Part shown: positions 1 to 9,370 of the stretch, piece after piece
Numbering within the stretch: the stretch's first letter is position 1
Layout of the letters: every line of letters starts with the position of its first letter
NCBI RefSeq assembly: GCF_003725735.1
Contig: NZ_RJTM01000110.1
Location: forward strand, 1 to 62,121
Reading direction: 5' to 3'
DNA: 62,121 bases
Source: Sinomicrobium pectinilyticum
GTDB lineage: Bacteria; Bacteroidota; Bacteroidia; Flavobacteriales; Flavobacteriaceae
The notes under the pieces: generated by a model
Told to the model about the DNA's origin: nothing
Database searches by the model: none
The model's input: only the letters and a program-made list of their open reading frames with translations
Translations under genes and position numbers: made by a program

Positions 1-456
1 GACTTTACTCCTTTTTTACGTTAAGATTATTTTATCTCTTATCCATTATTCACGTTAATTATTGTTAAAACCATAGACATCCCACACTAATACCCTTTTT
101 TCATTACTATTTCCACCATTATTACATTAAGTTGCTTAATTATTACGATCACCCCGTATGGCCAACCTTTATTTTCACAGGTAAACACGTTGATTTAAAA
201 AATAAAAAGATTAAATATCACTTAAGATAAATCATACATTTTATACTTACCACTTACACACAACCTTTTTACAAGAATATAATAACACATTCTTAACACT
301 TCCTTCGGCTTTTCAGAATTGTCATTAGTCGAAAAAATTTCCTTATGTTCATTTTTACCATAACATTTATATCCCTTTTTTAACGAAGGGACCAATCACT
401 ATTTTCCGGAGTGGCCCGAGTGGTCGCTCCATATTTTTAACTAACTCAAAATTAAA
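1..456. other. AT-rich upstream region, no gene seen
   Basis: No convincing coding frame, tRNA or mobile element is visible. The stretch is very AT-rich and leads into the susC-like gene at 457, so it probably holds the promoter of the fucosidase PUL. I found no exact TAnnTTTG box, and no regulator gene (SusR, hybrid two-component system or ECF sigma) lies inside the window on this side. Any local regulator would be beyond the left edge. Confidence 0.5.
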
Positions 457-3400
457 ATGTGTAAAAAACAATTAACTTTTGTATTTACTGTTCTTCTCCT
501 CTGCAGTCAGTTACTGCTTGCTCAGGACAGAACAGTCACGGGAGTGGTTACGGACGCCGAAGACGGCATGCCGTTGCCAGGGGTAAATGTGGTTATAAAA
601 GGCACCACCACAGGAGCTTCAACGGATTTTGACGGAAATTTTACCATACAGGTTTCCGCAGATGCTGTTCTGGTTTTCTCCAATATGGGGTATGCTACCA
701 GGGAAGTCGCAGTTGGAAACAATTCCGAAATCAATGTTGCTTTATCCCCTGCCATGGAAGAACTGGAAGGAGTGGTAGTAACCGCTCTGGGAATTAAAAG
801 ACAAGCCAGGGCTCTGGGATATGCCGTAAGTACAGTAAGTGCTGAAGACCTTACGGAAAGCGGGAACACCAATTTCGCCTCCGCATTATACGGAAAAGCC
901 GCCGGTGTAAAGATCACTACTGCTCCCGGAGGTGCCAGCAGTGCCGTGAATGTTCAGATAAGGGGAATTAATTCCCTGAATTATAACCAACAGCCATTAT
1001 ATGTGGTAGACGGTGTGGTAATACGTAATGACGGACAGTTCGGTGCTAATGGTGCAAACAACAACAACTACTGGGATGACCAGCGTATCCAAGGGAATGG
1101 TATCCTGGATATCGATCCGAATAACATCGAAAGCCTGAATGTCCTTAAAGGTGCCAGTGCTACAGCATTGTATGGTTCAGATGCAGCCAGCGGTGTTATA
1201 GTTATAACCACGAAGAAAGGAACTGAGAAAAAAGGCCTTGGTATCGAACTTAACTATAACGGTACCGTAGAGCAGGTAGCTTTTCTTCCAAAATTCCAGA
1301 ACACCTACGGTCCCGGATATGACAGGGAAACCAACCTCGCTAACGGTGCTACCGCCGAAGGCTGGATCCCGGATTCCGAGTCTCCTTCGGGCTTCCGCCC
1401 CTACTTCCGAGCATACGGGAACTTCGGTCCTAAAATGGAAGGCCAGCAGGTACGCTGGTGGGACGGATCTACACGCTCATACTCCGCACGTCCGGACAAC
1501 TATAAAGATGTCTACAGAACAGGGTATACTTCCAATGTAAACCTGGCAGTGTCCGATAAGACCGAGAAACTCAATTACAGGCTTACCTACAGCCGTCTGG
1601 ACTACAAGGGAACCCAGGAAGGAAACGAACTGGAGAAAAACACCTTCGGTCTTAACAGTTCTTTAAAAATCAATGACAAAATAAGTTTGGACATTGTTGC
1701 CAACTACATCAATACAATTACAACCAACCGTCCGTACCAGTTAGGACAAGTGTTGGGTTCCTTCGGAGGCTATTTCAGCCGTACGGAAGATATGGATCTG
1801 ATGAAGCAGAAATACCGTACTTCAGACGGATATAAATACGTAACTTATGCCAACCGGGAACGTTCGGACGAATCGTTTATTTACGATATCCGCGCAACAA
1901 ATCTTCTGGATTTCTTCTGGCAGCAGATGCGTAACAAATACGTAGAGACGGAAAACCGTCTGATCTCCAGCGCTACACTCAACTGGGAACTTGCAAAAGG
2001 GCTTCAGTTCCGGGGAAGAATAGGGAGCGATTACACCAGTCTGAACTCCGAAAACAAACAACACAACGAATATCCGCTGCGATTTAACGGCGCCACCAGT
2101 ACCGGCGCCTTCAGTGTTGCCACGGGACAATATTCCATACTTTACGGAGACCTTCTGCTCACCTACTTTAAAGAGCTCGGTGAAGATTTCGATTTCTCCG
2201 TTTCCGGGGGGTTCCAGTCCCGCTCCGAAAAATACAAAGATCAGAAATCCGCCACTACCGGTGGTCTGGTAACAGAAAACTGGTTCAGCCTTAACAACTC
2301 TTACGGAATTCTGGAGACCAGCTACAACAGGAAAGAGTTGTTGAAGTATGCCTATCTGGGCATATTGAACTTAAGCTATAAAGACTTTCTCTTTGTGGAA
2401 GGAACGGCAAGACAGGAATACGCATCCACATTGCCTGCCAAAAACAACTCGTACTTCTATCCATCTGCAAACGCAAGTTTTGTATTCAACGATGTACTCC
2501 AGGTTCCGGAGTTTATGAGTTACGGTAAAATACGGGCATCTTACGGTGTGGTAGGTAACGCTCCTCCCATGTATGAATCTAATATATCTTATAACCAGAT
2601 TTCCCTGCAAAGTATTAATGGTTCCGTACCTGCCCTGAGCCTGAACAGTGCATATGGTAACGATGATCTTAAACCGGAGAAAAAATACGAGATGGAAGTC
2701 GGGCTTGAAACTCAATTCTTAAACAACCGTATCGGACTGGATATCAGCTACTATGACAATCAGGTAAAAAACCAGATCCTCGCCCTGCAGACCGCTCCTT
2801 CCGTAGGAGCCTCCAGCCAGCTCGTTAATGTCGGGGAAATAGGAAGCCGTGGATTTGAACTGGCCATTAATGCTACTCCCCTGGCAGGAGATTTCCGCTG
2901 GGATACACGTTTTAACTTTGCCGTAAACCAATCCAGGGTTAATTCTCTTATGGATGGTGTTGATGAACTCGTGTTTTATACCGCAGAGCAGAATACGATA
3001 AAAATTGTTGCCGGAGTAGGAGAAAAACTGGGCAACATTTATGTAAACCCAAGGGCTACGGATGAAAATGGCAACTACCTCATCAATGATGATGGTCTGT
3101 ATGTAATGGACAAGAATACTTATGTAAAAGCCGGTAACATTATGCCAAAAGCAGTAGGTGGCTTTTCCAATACTTTTACGTACAAGAATTTTTCTCTTGA
3201 CTTCTCTGTAGATTACCGTTTAGGGGGACAAATGGTCTCTCCCAATACCAAGTACATGATGGGAGCCGGTATGCTGGAAAATACCATGCAGTACAGGGAT
3301 GCAGAACATGGTGGAATTTCCTATACCGCAGATGGTGTCACCTATAACGACGGTGTATTACTGGAAGGTGTAAATCAAAATACGGGGCAGCCTAATGAAG

Positions 3401-3729
3401 AAGTAATCAGTGCAGCTACTTATTACATGAACACTTTTAACTGGGGAAATGATTCCTGGAGTCGTGAAGGCGCTATTTATGACAACAGTTATATTAAAAT
3501 GAGGGAAATGGTCCTAGGTTACAACCTACCGGATAAAATAGCCGAAAAACTGCATGTACAGAATCTGAGGATTTCCCTTATCGGAAGAAACCTGTTCTAT
3601 ATATGGAGAACCCTCGAAAATATTGATCCGGAAGCTCCTTTAGGCAACAAATGGTGGTCTCAGGGCGTGGATGTCGGGTCTACCGCTGCAACAAGAAGCT
3701 TTGGTATTTCCCTGAACGCAAAATTCTAA
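457..3729 (+). CDS. SusC/RagA-family TonB-linked outer membrane transporter
   Basis: This 1090-residue protein is the barrel of a SusCD outer-membrane pair and would import oligosaccharides with energy from TonB. Residues 1-23 are a signal peptide ending LLLAQ. A carboxypeptidase-regulatory-like domain follows (about 25-105, VTGVVTDAEDGMPLPGVNV), then a plug domain with QIRGINSLNYNQQPLYVVDG near residue 170, then a long beta-barrel ending in a terminal Phe (ISLNAKF). There is no STN domain, so FecR/sigma signalling through this protein is unlikely, unlike the second SusC at 32376. The SusD partner starts 19 bp downstream. Neighbouring GH3 and GH29 genes point to a fucose-containing glycan. 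The family call is very secure; the substrate is inference. Confidence 0.95.
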   Translation: MCKKQLTFVFTVLLLCSQLLLAQDRTVTGVVTDAEDGMPLPGVNVVIKGTTTGASTDFDGNFTIQVSADAVLVFSNMGYATREVAVGNNSEINVALSPAMEELEGVVVTALGIKRQARALGYAVSTVSAEDLTESGNTNFASALYGKAAGVKITTAPGGASSAVNVQIRGINSLNYNQQPLYVVDGVVIRNDGQFGANGANNNNYWDDQRIQGNGILDIDPNNIESLNVLKGASATALYGSDAASGVIVITTKKGTEKKGLGIELNYNGTVEQVAFLPKFQNTYGPGYDRETNLANGATAEGWIPDSESPSGFRPYFRAYGNFGPKMEGQQVRWWDGSTRSYSARPDNYKDVYRTGYTSNVNLAVSDKTEKLNYRLTYSRLDYKGTQEGNELEKNTFGLNSSLKINDKISLDIVANYINTITTNRPYQLGQVLGSFGGYFSRTEDMDLMKQKYRTSDGYKYVTYANRERSDESFIYDIRATNLLDFFWQQMRNKYVETENRLISSATLNWELAKGLQFRGRIGSDYTSLNSENKQHNEYPLRFNGATSTGAFSVATGQYSILYGDLLLTYFKELGEDFDFSVSGGFQSRSEKYKDQKSATTGGLVTENWFSLNNSYGILETSYNRKELLKYAYLGILNLSYKDFLFVEGTARQEYASTLPAKNNSYFYPSANASFVFNDVLQVPEFMSYGKIRASYGVVGNAPPMYESNISYNQISLQSINGSVPALSLNSAYGNDDLKPEKKYEMEVGLETQFLNNRIGLDISYYDNQVKNQILALQTAPSVGASSQLVNVGEIGSRGFELAINATPLAGDFRWDTRFNFAVNQSRVNSLMDGVDELVFYTAEQNTIKIVAGVGEKLGNIYVNPRATDENGNYLINDDGLYVMDKNTYVKAGNIMPKAVGGFSNTFTYKNFSLDFSVDYRLGGQMVSPNTKYMMGAGMLENTMQYRDAEHGGISYTADGVTYNDGVLLEGVNQNTGQPNEEVISAATYYMNTFNWGNDSWSREGAIYDNSYIKMREMVLGYNLPDKIAEKLHVQNLRISLIGRNLFYIWRTLENIDPEAPLGNKWWSQGVDVGSTAATRSFGISLNAKF

Positions 3730-3748
3730 ACTAAAAGACACTAAAATT

Positions 3749-5341
3749 ATGAAAAACAAATTCATCATATTAGGTTTGCTCACATTGCTGATGACCTCTA
3801 TCAGCGGATGTTCGGACCAGCTTGAGGATAAATACCTCAACCCGGAGCAATCTACGGATGCCAGCATACCAGGTTTTTTCACCTCCATGCTGAATAATGA
3901 TCGTGTGCGCCCCAGCTACTGGAACGTACGTACATTTCTCCTTCCCCATCCCGCTGTATATACACAAACCGCATTCTTTATGAACAGCAATTCCGTATAT
4001 CAGCAAAACGATGACTATTCCGACCAGTACTGGAGAGACTTCTACGTATCCGGCGCTAACGGAGGCGGTGTTCTCAGCACCTATGCCGCCATGCAGGTAA
4101 ATTATGAGGGTCTCACCGACCAGGAAAAGGAAGATAATGAAATATTCATGCATGCCGCTAAGGTGATCCTCATTGATGAAGCCTCCAAAATGGTGGATCT
4201 TTGGGGAGATATTCCATTTAGTGAAACAGCCAGCCTCATTAAAACAGGGACCATAGAAAACGGTAAATTCGACGATCAGGAAGAACTTTATTATTCTTTT
4301 ATCAATGACCTGAAAGAAGCTGCCGATTATTTTGCTTCGGCAAGCACTACGGGAAATTTCTCAAGATATGATATATTGTTAAGCGGAGATACGGACAAAT
4401 GGACGAGATACGTCAACTCCCTCCGTTTAAGGCTTCTTATGCGTATATCCTATGTAGACGAGGCCACTGCACAAACCGAAATAATGAACATGCTCAATAA
4501 CAGCGGAAATTATCCCCTGATTGACGGGGGAAATGCCGGAGACTACGATCCGGCCGCTTCGGATGTACTGCTTCAACCTGTCACTACCTATCAGGATGAT
4601 CTTACCAGCGCCCTTACTGAGCTTCCCAGCCATTACGCACCGGACTACATGCTGAACACGGTCATGCTTCCCGCCGAAGACCCGAGGATACCCATAATGT
4701 TCGACAAATACGGAAGAACAGAAGATGATGAGTTTATTCCAAATGAGGAGTACAAAGCAATGCCCATCACATTCACTGCCACACAACAGGAGCAGCAAAA
4801 CAGGAACTATTCCATACTGGATTCGATTACCTTCATACAAAACCCGGATCTTCCCGGTATTGTTATAACTGCACCGGAAGTAAATTTCCTCAAAGCCGAG
4901 GCTTATGAAAAGTGGGGTGGCGGAGATCCCCAGGCAGCTTATGAGACCGCTGTTAAACAATCCGTTTCCTTTTACTATTACCTCAACGGGGCTAATCAAA
5001 AAAACAAGTCTGCCGAAGAAAAGCCGGAAAGCAGTGTAATAGAAGAGTTCATTACCAATGAAAACATAGCTTATACCGGATCACGGGAAGAAAAGCTGGC
5101 TAAGATCTGGACGCAGAAATGGCTGCACTATGGTTTCCTTCAATCTACCCAGGCATGGGCAGAATACAGGAGAACAGGATATCCTGAGCTGACCTTCCCT
5201 GAAGCTACACTCTCCGGTTACCGCACACCCCCGTCCAGACTGGTATATCCTTCCACGGAAAAGAACTACAACAGCCAGAACTATCAGGCTGTTCAGGGGC
5301 AGGATGTCCGTGACGGGAAAATATTCTGGGATGTGGATTAA
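3749..5341 (+). CDS. SusD/RagB-family nutrient-binding lipoprotein
   Basis: This 530-residue surface lipoprotein is the lid of the SusC barrel and captures substrate for import. The N-terminus is a lipoprotein signal peptide with lipobox SISGC, so the mature protein begins at about Cys21. The sequence resembles the SusD-like_2 branch of the superfamily: an early NPEQSTDASIPGFF segment, an EASKMVDLWGDIPF repeat-like helix and a FLKAEAYEKWG helix. It lies 19 bp after the susC-like gene and is surely co-transcribed. A hairpin follows at 5385-5416, so expression may drop before the glycosidase genes. The ligand cannot be read from the sequence. Confidence 0.93.
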   Translation: MKNKFIILGLLTLLMTSISGCSDQLEDKYLNPEQSTDASIPGFFTSMLNNDRVRPSYWNVRTFLLPHPAVYTQTAFFMNSNSVYQQNDDYSDQYWRDFYVSGANGGGVLSTYAAMQVNYEGLTDQEKEDNEIFMHAAKVILIDEASKMVDLWGDIPFSETASLIKTGTIENGKFDDQEELYYSFINDLKEAADYFASASTTGNFSRYDILLSGDTDKWTRYVNSLRLRLLMRISYVDEATAQTEIMNMLNNSGNYPLIDGGNAGDYDPAASDVLLQPVTTYQDDLTSALTELPSHYAPDYMLNTVMLPAEDPRIPIMFDKYGRTEDDEFIPNEEYKAMPITFTATQQEQQNRNYSILDSITFIQNPDLPGIVITAPEVNFLKAEAYEKWGGGDPQAAYETAVKQSVSFYYYLNGANQKNKSAEEKPESSVIEEFITNENIAYTGSREEKLAKIWTQKWLHYGFLQSTQAWAEYRRTGYPELTFPEATLSGYRTPPSRLVYPSTEKNYNSQNYQAVQGQDVRDGKIFWDVD

Positions 5342-5384
5342 CCTATGAAAAAAAGCAATTACATAACCTAACTACTAACTGCAA

Positions 5385-5420
5385 AAAGAGGTTGTTATTT
5401 TAATGACAACCTCTTTCTTA
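5385..5420 (+). terminator. Hairpin after susD, likely partial terminator
   Basis: Arms AAAGAGGTTGT (5385-5395) and ACAACCTCTTT (5406-5416) pair perfectly over 11 bp around a 10-nt loop and are followed by a short T-rich run. It sits between the SusD and GH3 genes of one locus, so it probably lowers, rather than stops, transcription of the enzyme genes. Confidence 0.6.
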
Positions 5421-5421
5421 T

Positions 5422-5429
5422 TAATTTTG
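5422..5429 (+). promoter_or_regulatory. Possible -7 box (TAATTTTG) before the GH3 gene
   Basis: TAATTTTG fits the Bacteroidota TAnnTTTG -7 element exactly and lies 19 bp before the GH3 start codon. No clear TTTG is found at the -33 distance because that stretch forms the preceding hairpin. It could give the glycosidase genes their own weak promoter. Confidence 0.35.
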
Positions 5430-5448
5430 GAAAAATCACGTACAGACA

Positions 5449-7854
5449 ATGAAAGCATTCCGGCATGCCATATGGATCACACTTCTCATCAGTCACTTAC
5501 CTGTTACCGCCCAGAAAAAGAGTACTTCTCTTCCTGTTTATAAAGACAGTTCGGCTCCCGTTGAACAAAGAGTAACCGACCTGCTGCAACGCATGACCAC
5601 CGAGGAAAAAGTCGGGCAGCTCAGCACGCTTCTCGGATGGGAGATGTATACTAAAAAAAGAAATAAAGTCACGGAAAGCGATGCCTTTCGCAAGGCCATA
5701 AAGGAACAGCATATAGGCATGTTGTGGGCAACCCTTCGCGCAGATCCGTGGACAAAGAAAACACTGGAAACAGGGCTCAATCCCGAACTGGCCGCGAAAG
5801 CCACCAATGCCATGCAGAAATATGCCATAGAAGAAACAAGGCTCGGTATTCCCCTTCTCCTCTCCGAGGAATGCCCCCATGGCCATATGGCCATAGGCAC
5901 AACCGTATTCCCTACTTCCATAGGGCAAAGCAGCACCTGGAACCCGGAGCTTATAAAGGAAATGGCCACCGTTATTGCAGAAGAGGCACGCCTTCAAGGA
6001 GGGCATATCGGTTATGGTCCGGTCCTGGACCTGGCCCGCGAACCGAGATGGTCGCGTGTAGAAGAAACGTATGGCGAAGATCCCGTACTCAACAGTAGAA
6101 TGGGTGAGGCTATGGTTCTGGGCTTTCAGGGCGATGACCTGAAAAGCGGTTACAACCTTATTTCCACCCTGAAACATTTCGCCGCATACGGTGTCCCCGA
6201 AGGCGGACACAACGGCAATGCAGTTCATGCCGGAACCCGTGAATTACAACATAGTTACCTTCCTCCTTTTAAGGCCGCGGTAAATGCCGGTGCCCTTTCT
6301 GTAATGACTGCATACAGTTCTATTGACGGTGTACCGAGTACCGCCAATCACTGGTTGCTCAACGGCCTCCTTCGCAACGAATGGAATTTTGACGGTTTTG
6401 TCGTATCAGATCTGGGCAGCATAGAAGGCCTCTCGGGCAACCATCACCTAGCAGGCACTTTCCCGGAAGCAGCAGCACTGGCCATAAATGCCGGGGTAGA
6501 TGCAGACCTGGGAGGAAAAGGATACGGGACACATCTTCTGAAAGCGCTAAAATCCGGAGAGGTATCCGAAAATATACTGAACACGGCCGTTCGCCGGATA
6601 CTCCGGCTCAAATTTGAAATGGGACTGTTCGAAAACCCTTATGTAGATCCTGCAAAAGCAAAAAAGGAAGTACGCAGCCGGAAACATATAGCACTTGCCC
6701 GAAAGGTAGCCCGCGAGTCCGTAACCCTTCTCAAAAACCAGGAAAATATACTTCCCCTGTCCAAGGACATAAAAAGCATAGCCGTCATTGGCCCCAATGC
6801 TGACAATATATACAATCAGCTCGGGGACTATACGGCACCTCAGGCAGAAGACAACATAGTCACCGTTCTGGAAGGCATAAAAGATAAGGTCCCACCCGCT
6901 ACCAAAGTTACTTATGTAAAAGGATGTGCTATCCGCGATACCACTCAAATAGATATTGCCGGCGCAGTACAGGCCGCGAAACAGGCAGAAGTAGCTGTTG
7001 TGGTTCTCGGAGGTTCAAGCGCACGCGACTTTAAAACAAAATATATAGACACAGGCGCCGCCACCATAGGTCCGGATACCGGTACCGGCATTATAAGCGA
7101 CATGGAAAGCGGGGAGGGTTATGACAGGTCTACACTGCATCTTCTCGGTAAACAAACCGAGCTACTCCGGGCCATTGTAGAGACCGGCACCCCTACTATT
7201 CTCATCCTTATCAAGGGACGTCCCCTGCTCCTCAACTGGCCTTCGGAAAATGTCCCCGCTATCCTCGATGCATGGTATCCCGGCCAGGAAGGTGGCAATG
7301 CCATTGCCGATGTGCTCTTCGGCGATTATAATCCTTCGGGCAAATTGCCCATTTCTGTTCCCAAATCCGTAGGGCAGTTACCGGTATATTACAATGCTCT
7401 GTTTCCCGTAAAACACAATTATGTGGAAGAAGATGCCAAACCGCTTTACAGTTTTGGCCATGGCCTGAGTTATACCGATTTTCGGTATGAAGGGCTTACC
7501 GTAACTGTTGACGAAAGTGAAAATGACGTCACGGTAAATATAAAATTCCGGATAAAAAATACCGGGCCTAGAGACGGCGATGAAGTGGCCCAGTTATATC
7601 TCCGGGATGACGTAAGTTCTGTAGTTACTCCTCAAAAGCAGCTTAAGGCATTCAAGAAGGTCCACCTCAGGGCGGGAGAAGAGAAAACCCTGGAATTCCG
7701 GCTGAAAGCCAGAGACATGATGCTTTGGAATACCCGAAGAGAATGGGTAACGGAAGCCGGAACTTTCTCACTGATGATCGGGGCTTCTTCCGAAGATATA
7801 AGATTAAACAGTTCTTTCGAAATATCCCGTAATATAAAGATACACAACCCATGA
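5449..7854 (+). CDS. Glycoside hydrolase family 3 (beta-glucosidase/beta-xylosidase type)
   Basis: This 801-residue exported enzyme would remove terminal beta-linked sugars in the periplasm. A signal peptide ends near residue 21 (LPVTAQ). The GH3 N-terminal barrel runs to about 390 and includes LKHFAAYG (241-248) and VVSDLGS, where Asp321 is the expected catalytic nucleophile. The GH3 C-terminal domain follows (about 425-660), then a fibronectin-III-like domain (about 695-785). Length and domain order are typical. Its stop codon overlaps an in-frame ATG of the next open frame by four bases. Substrate specificity within GH3 cannot be told; with two fucosidases beside it, a fucosylated beta-linked glycan is likely. 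Confidence 0.93.
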   Translation: MKAFRHAIWITLLISHLPVTAQKKSTSLPVYKDSSAPVEQRVTDLLQRMTTEEKVGQLSTLLGWEMYTKKRNKVTESDAFRKAIKEQHIGMLWATLRADPWTKKTLETGLNPELAAKATNAMQKYAIEETRLGIPLLLSEECPHGHMAIGTTVFPTSIGQSSTWNPELIKEMATVIAEEARLQGGHIGYGPVLDLAREPRWSRVEETYGEDPVLNSRMGEAMVLGFQGDDLKSGYNLISTLKHFAAYGVPEGGHNGNAVHAGTRELQHSYLPPFKAAVNAGALSVMTAYSSIDGVPSTANHWLLNGLLRNEWNFDGFVVSDLGSIEGLSGNHHLAGTFPEAAALAINAGVDADLGGKGYGTHLLKALKSGEVSENILNTAVRRILRLKFEMGLFENPYVDPAKAKKEVRSRKHIALARKVARESVTLLKNQENILPLSKDIKSIAVIGPNADNIYNQLGDYTAPQAEDNIVTVLEGIKDKVPPATKVTYVKGCAIRDTTQIDIAGAVQAAKQAEVAVVVLGGSSARDFKTKYIDTGAATIGPDTGTGIISDMESGEGYDRSTLHLLGKQTELLRAIVETGTPTILILIKGRPLLLNWPSENVPAILDAWYPGQEGGNAIADVLFGDYNPSGKLPISVPKSVGQLPVYYNALFPVKHNYVEEDAKPLYSFGHGLSYTDFRYEGLTVTVDESENDVTVNIKFRIKNTGPRDGDEVAQLYLRDDVSSVVTPQKQLKAFKKVHLRAGEEKTLEFRLKARDMMLWNTRREWVTEAGTFSLMIGASSEDIRLNSSFEISRNIKIHNP

Positions 7855-7898
7855 GAATTTCATATCTTTTCACAGAAAACAGCAAAAACAATTCGTAC

Positions 7899-9347
7899 AT
7901 GACTTATAGCAAAAAAACGGTATTGGCCTTCTGTGCAGGTCTCGGCCTGGCCCTTTCTGTCCGCGCGCAGGAAGATAACCTGCACCGGAGGTCCGCTATC
8001 TATGAAGCACCAAAAGATGCTAAGGTAATTGAAAAACTGGACCGGTGGCAGGATCAGAAATTCGGGATGATCATCCATTGGGGCATTTATGCCGTTCCCG
8101 GCATCATAGAGTCCTGGTCCATCTGTTCGGAAGACTGGATAGAGCGTGACAGTACCATAACCTATAATGACTATAAAAAATGGTACTGGGGACAAAGTAA
8201 AAAATTCAATCCCGTCAACTTTAACCCGGAGCAATGGGCAGATGCCGCAGATGCCGCCGGTATGCGATACCTGGTTTTCACCACAAAGCATCACGACGGT
8301 TTCAACATGTTCGATACCAGGCAAAGCGATTTTAAGATCTCCAATGGTCCTTTTGCGGATGATCCCCGTGCGGATGTCGCCAGATATGTTTTCGATGCTT
8401 TCCGTAAAAAAGGCTTCATGATCGGGGCTTACTTCTCCAAACCCGACTGGCACTCCGAATATTACTGGTGGCGCAAATACGCCACCCCCACCCGCAACAA
8501 TAATTACGACATCCGCAAAAATCCATGGCGATGGAATAAATTCAAGGATTTTACCTATAACCAGATCAGCGAGTTGATGCACAATTACGGCAGTATAGAT
8601 ATACTCTGGCTGGATGGCGGCTGGGTACGCCCCCGTGAGACTGTCAATGACGAGGTCCTCTCCTGGGGAGCCCCGATACCGGAGTGGAGCCAGGACATAG
8701 ACATGCCCAGAATAGCAGCCATGGCAAGAGAAGCCCAGCCCGGCATCCTGATGGTGGACCGCACCGTACACGGTCCGTATGAAAATTACCAGACCCCCGA
8801 ACAACGCATCCCGGACGAAAAGATAGACAATCCCTGGGAAAGCTGTATGACCCTCGGAAATGCGTGGAGTCATGTGCCGGGCGACAAATTTAAATCCACC
8901 GCAAAGGTCATACATTCCCTTGTGGAAATTGTAGCCAAGGGGGGCAGCCTGCTACTCGGTGTGGGCCCAAAGCCGGACGGAACCCTTTCGCAGGAAGTCA
9001 TAGACCGTTTAAAAGATATCGGGAAATGGATGTCTGAAAACGGCGAAGCGATCTATAATACCCGGACTGTGGACCATTACAGTGATGAAAACACCTACTT
9101 TACCCAAAACCCGAAGAAAAAGAAAACCTATGCCATTGTCTGCCTTCCGGAAAACAAAACGATCCCCGAAGTGGTTACATGGACAGGTAACCTTCCGAAA
9201 AAGGGCAGTAGTATGAAACTTCTTCAAACAGGGAAAAACGTGAAATGGGAAAAAGAAGGAAACCAGGTCAAGATATTTTTACCCGCTTCCCTGCAACAGA
9301 ATAAAGATGTCCCCGCCATCGCATTTTCCTATACAAGGGAAAAATAA
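7899..9347 (+). CDS. GH29 alpha-L-fucosidase (first)
   Basis: This enzyme hydrolyses terminal alpha-L-fucose by a retaining mechanism, probably in the periplasm. The GH29 hallmarks are FGMIIHWGIYAVPG, FTTKHHDGFNMFD and WLDGGW; the Asp of WLDGGW is the expected nucleophile (residue 239 from this start, 255 from the upstream start). I chose the ATG at 7899 because MTYSKKTVLAFCAGLGLAL is a proper signal peptide ending VRAQ. The upstream in-frame ATG at 7851, overlapping the GH3 stop, would add 16 residues that look non-coding but might mediate translational coupling. Length is 482 residues, with a short beta-sandwich C-terminus. The substrate linkage is unknown. It differs clearly from the second GH29 just downstream. 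Confidence 0.92.
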   Translation: MTYSKKTVLAFCAGLGLALSVRAQEDNLHRRSAIYEAPKDAKVIEKLDRWQDQKFGMIIHWGIYAVPGIIESWSICSEDWIERDSTITYNDYKKWYWGQSKKFNPVNFNPEQWADAADAAGMRYLVFTTKHHDGFNMFDTRQSDFKISNGPFADDPRADVARYVFDAFRKKGFMIGAYFSKPDWHSEYYWWRKYATPTRNNNYDIRKNPWRWNKFKDFTYNQISELMHNYGSIDILWLDGGWVRPRETVNDEVLSWGAPIPEWSQDIDMPRIAAMAREAQPGILMVDRTVHGPYENYQTPEQRIPDEKIDNPWESCMTLGNAWSHVPGDKFKSTAKVIHSLVEIVAKGGSLLLGVGPKPDGTLSQEVIDRLKDIGKWMSENGEAIYNTRTVDHYSDENTYFTQNPKKKKTYAIVCLPENKTIPEVVTWTGNLPKKGSSMKLLQTGKNVKWEKEGNQVKIFLPASLQQNKDVPAIAFSYTREK

Positions 9348-9370
9348 ATTTGAGTCCAAAACCCGAAAAC

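Noticed and set aside
7860-8915. 351-codon minus-strand frame opposite the first GH29 gene
   Set aside because: Antisense shadow of a clear fucosidase; no signature of its own.
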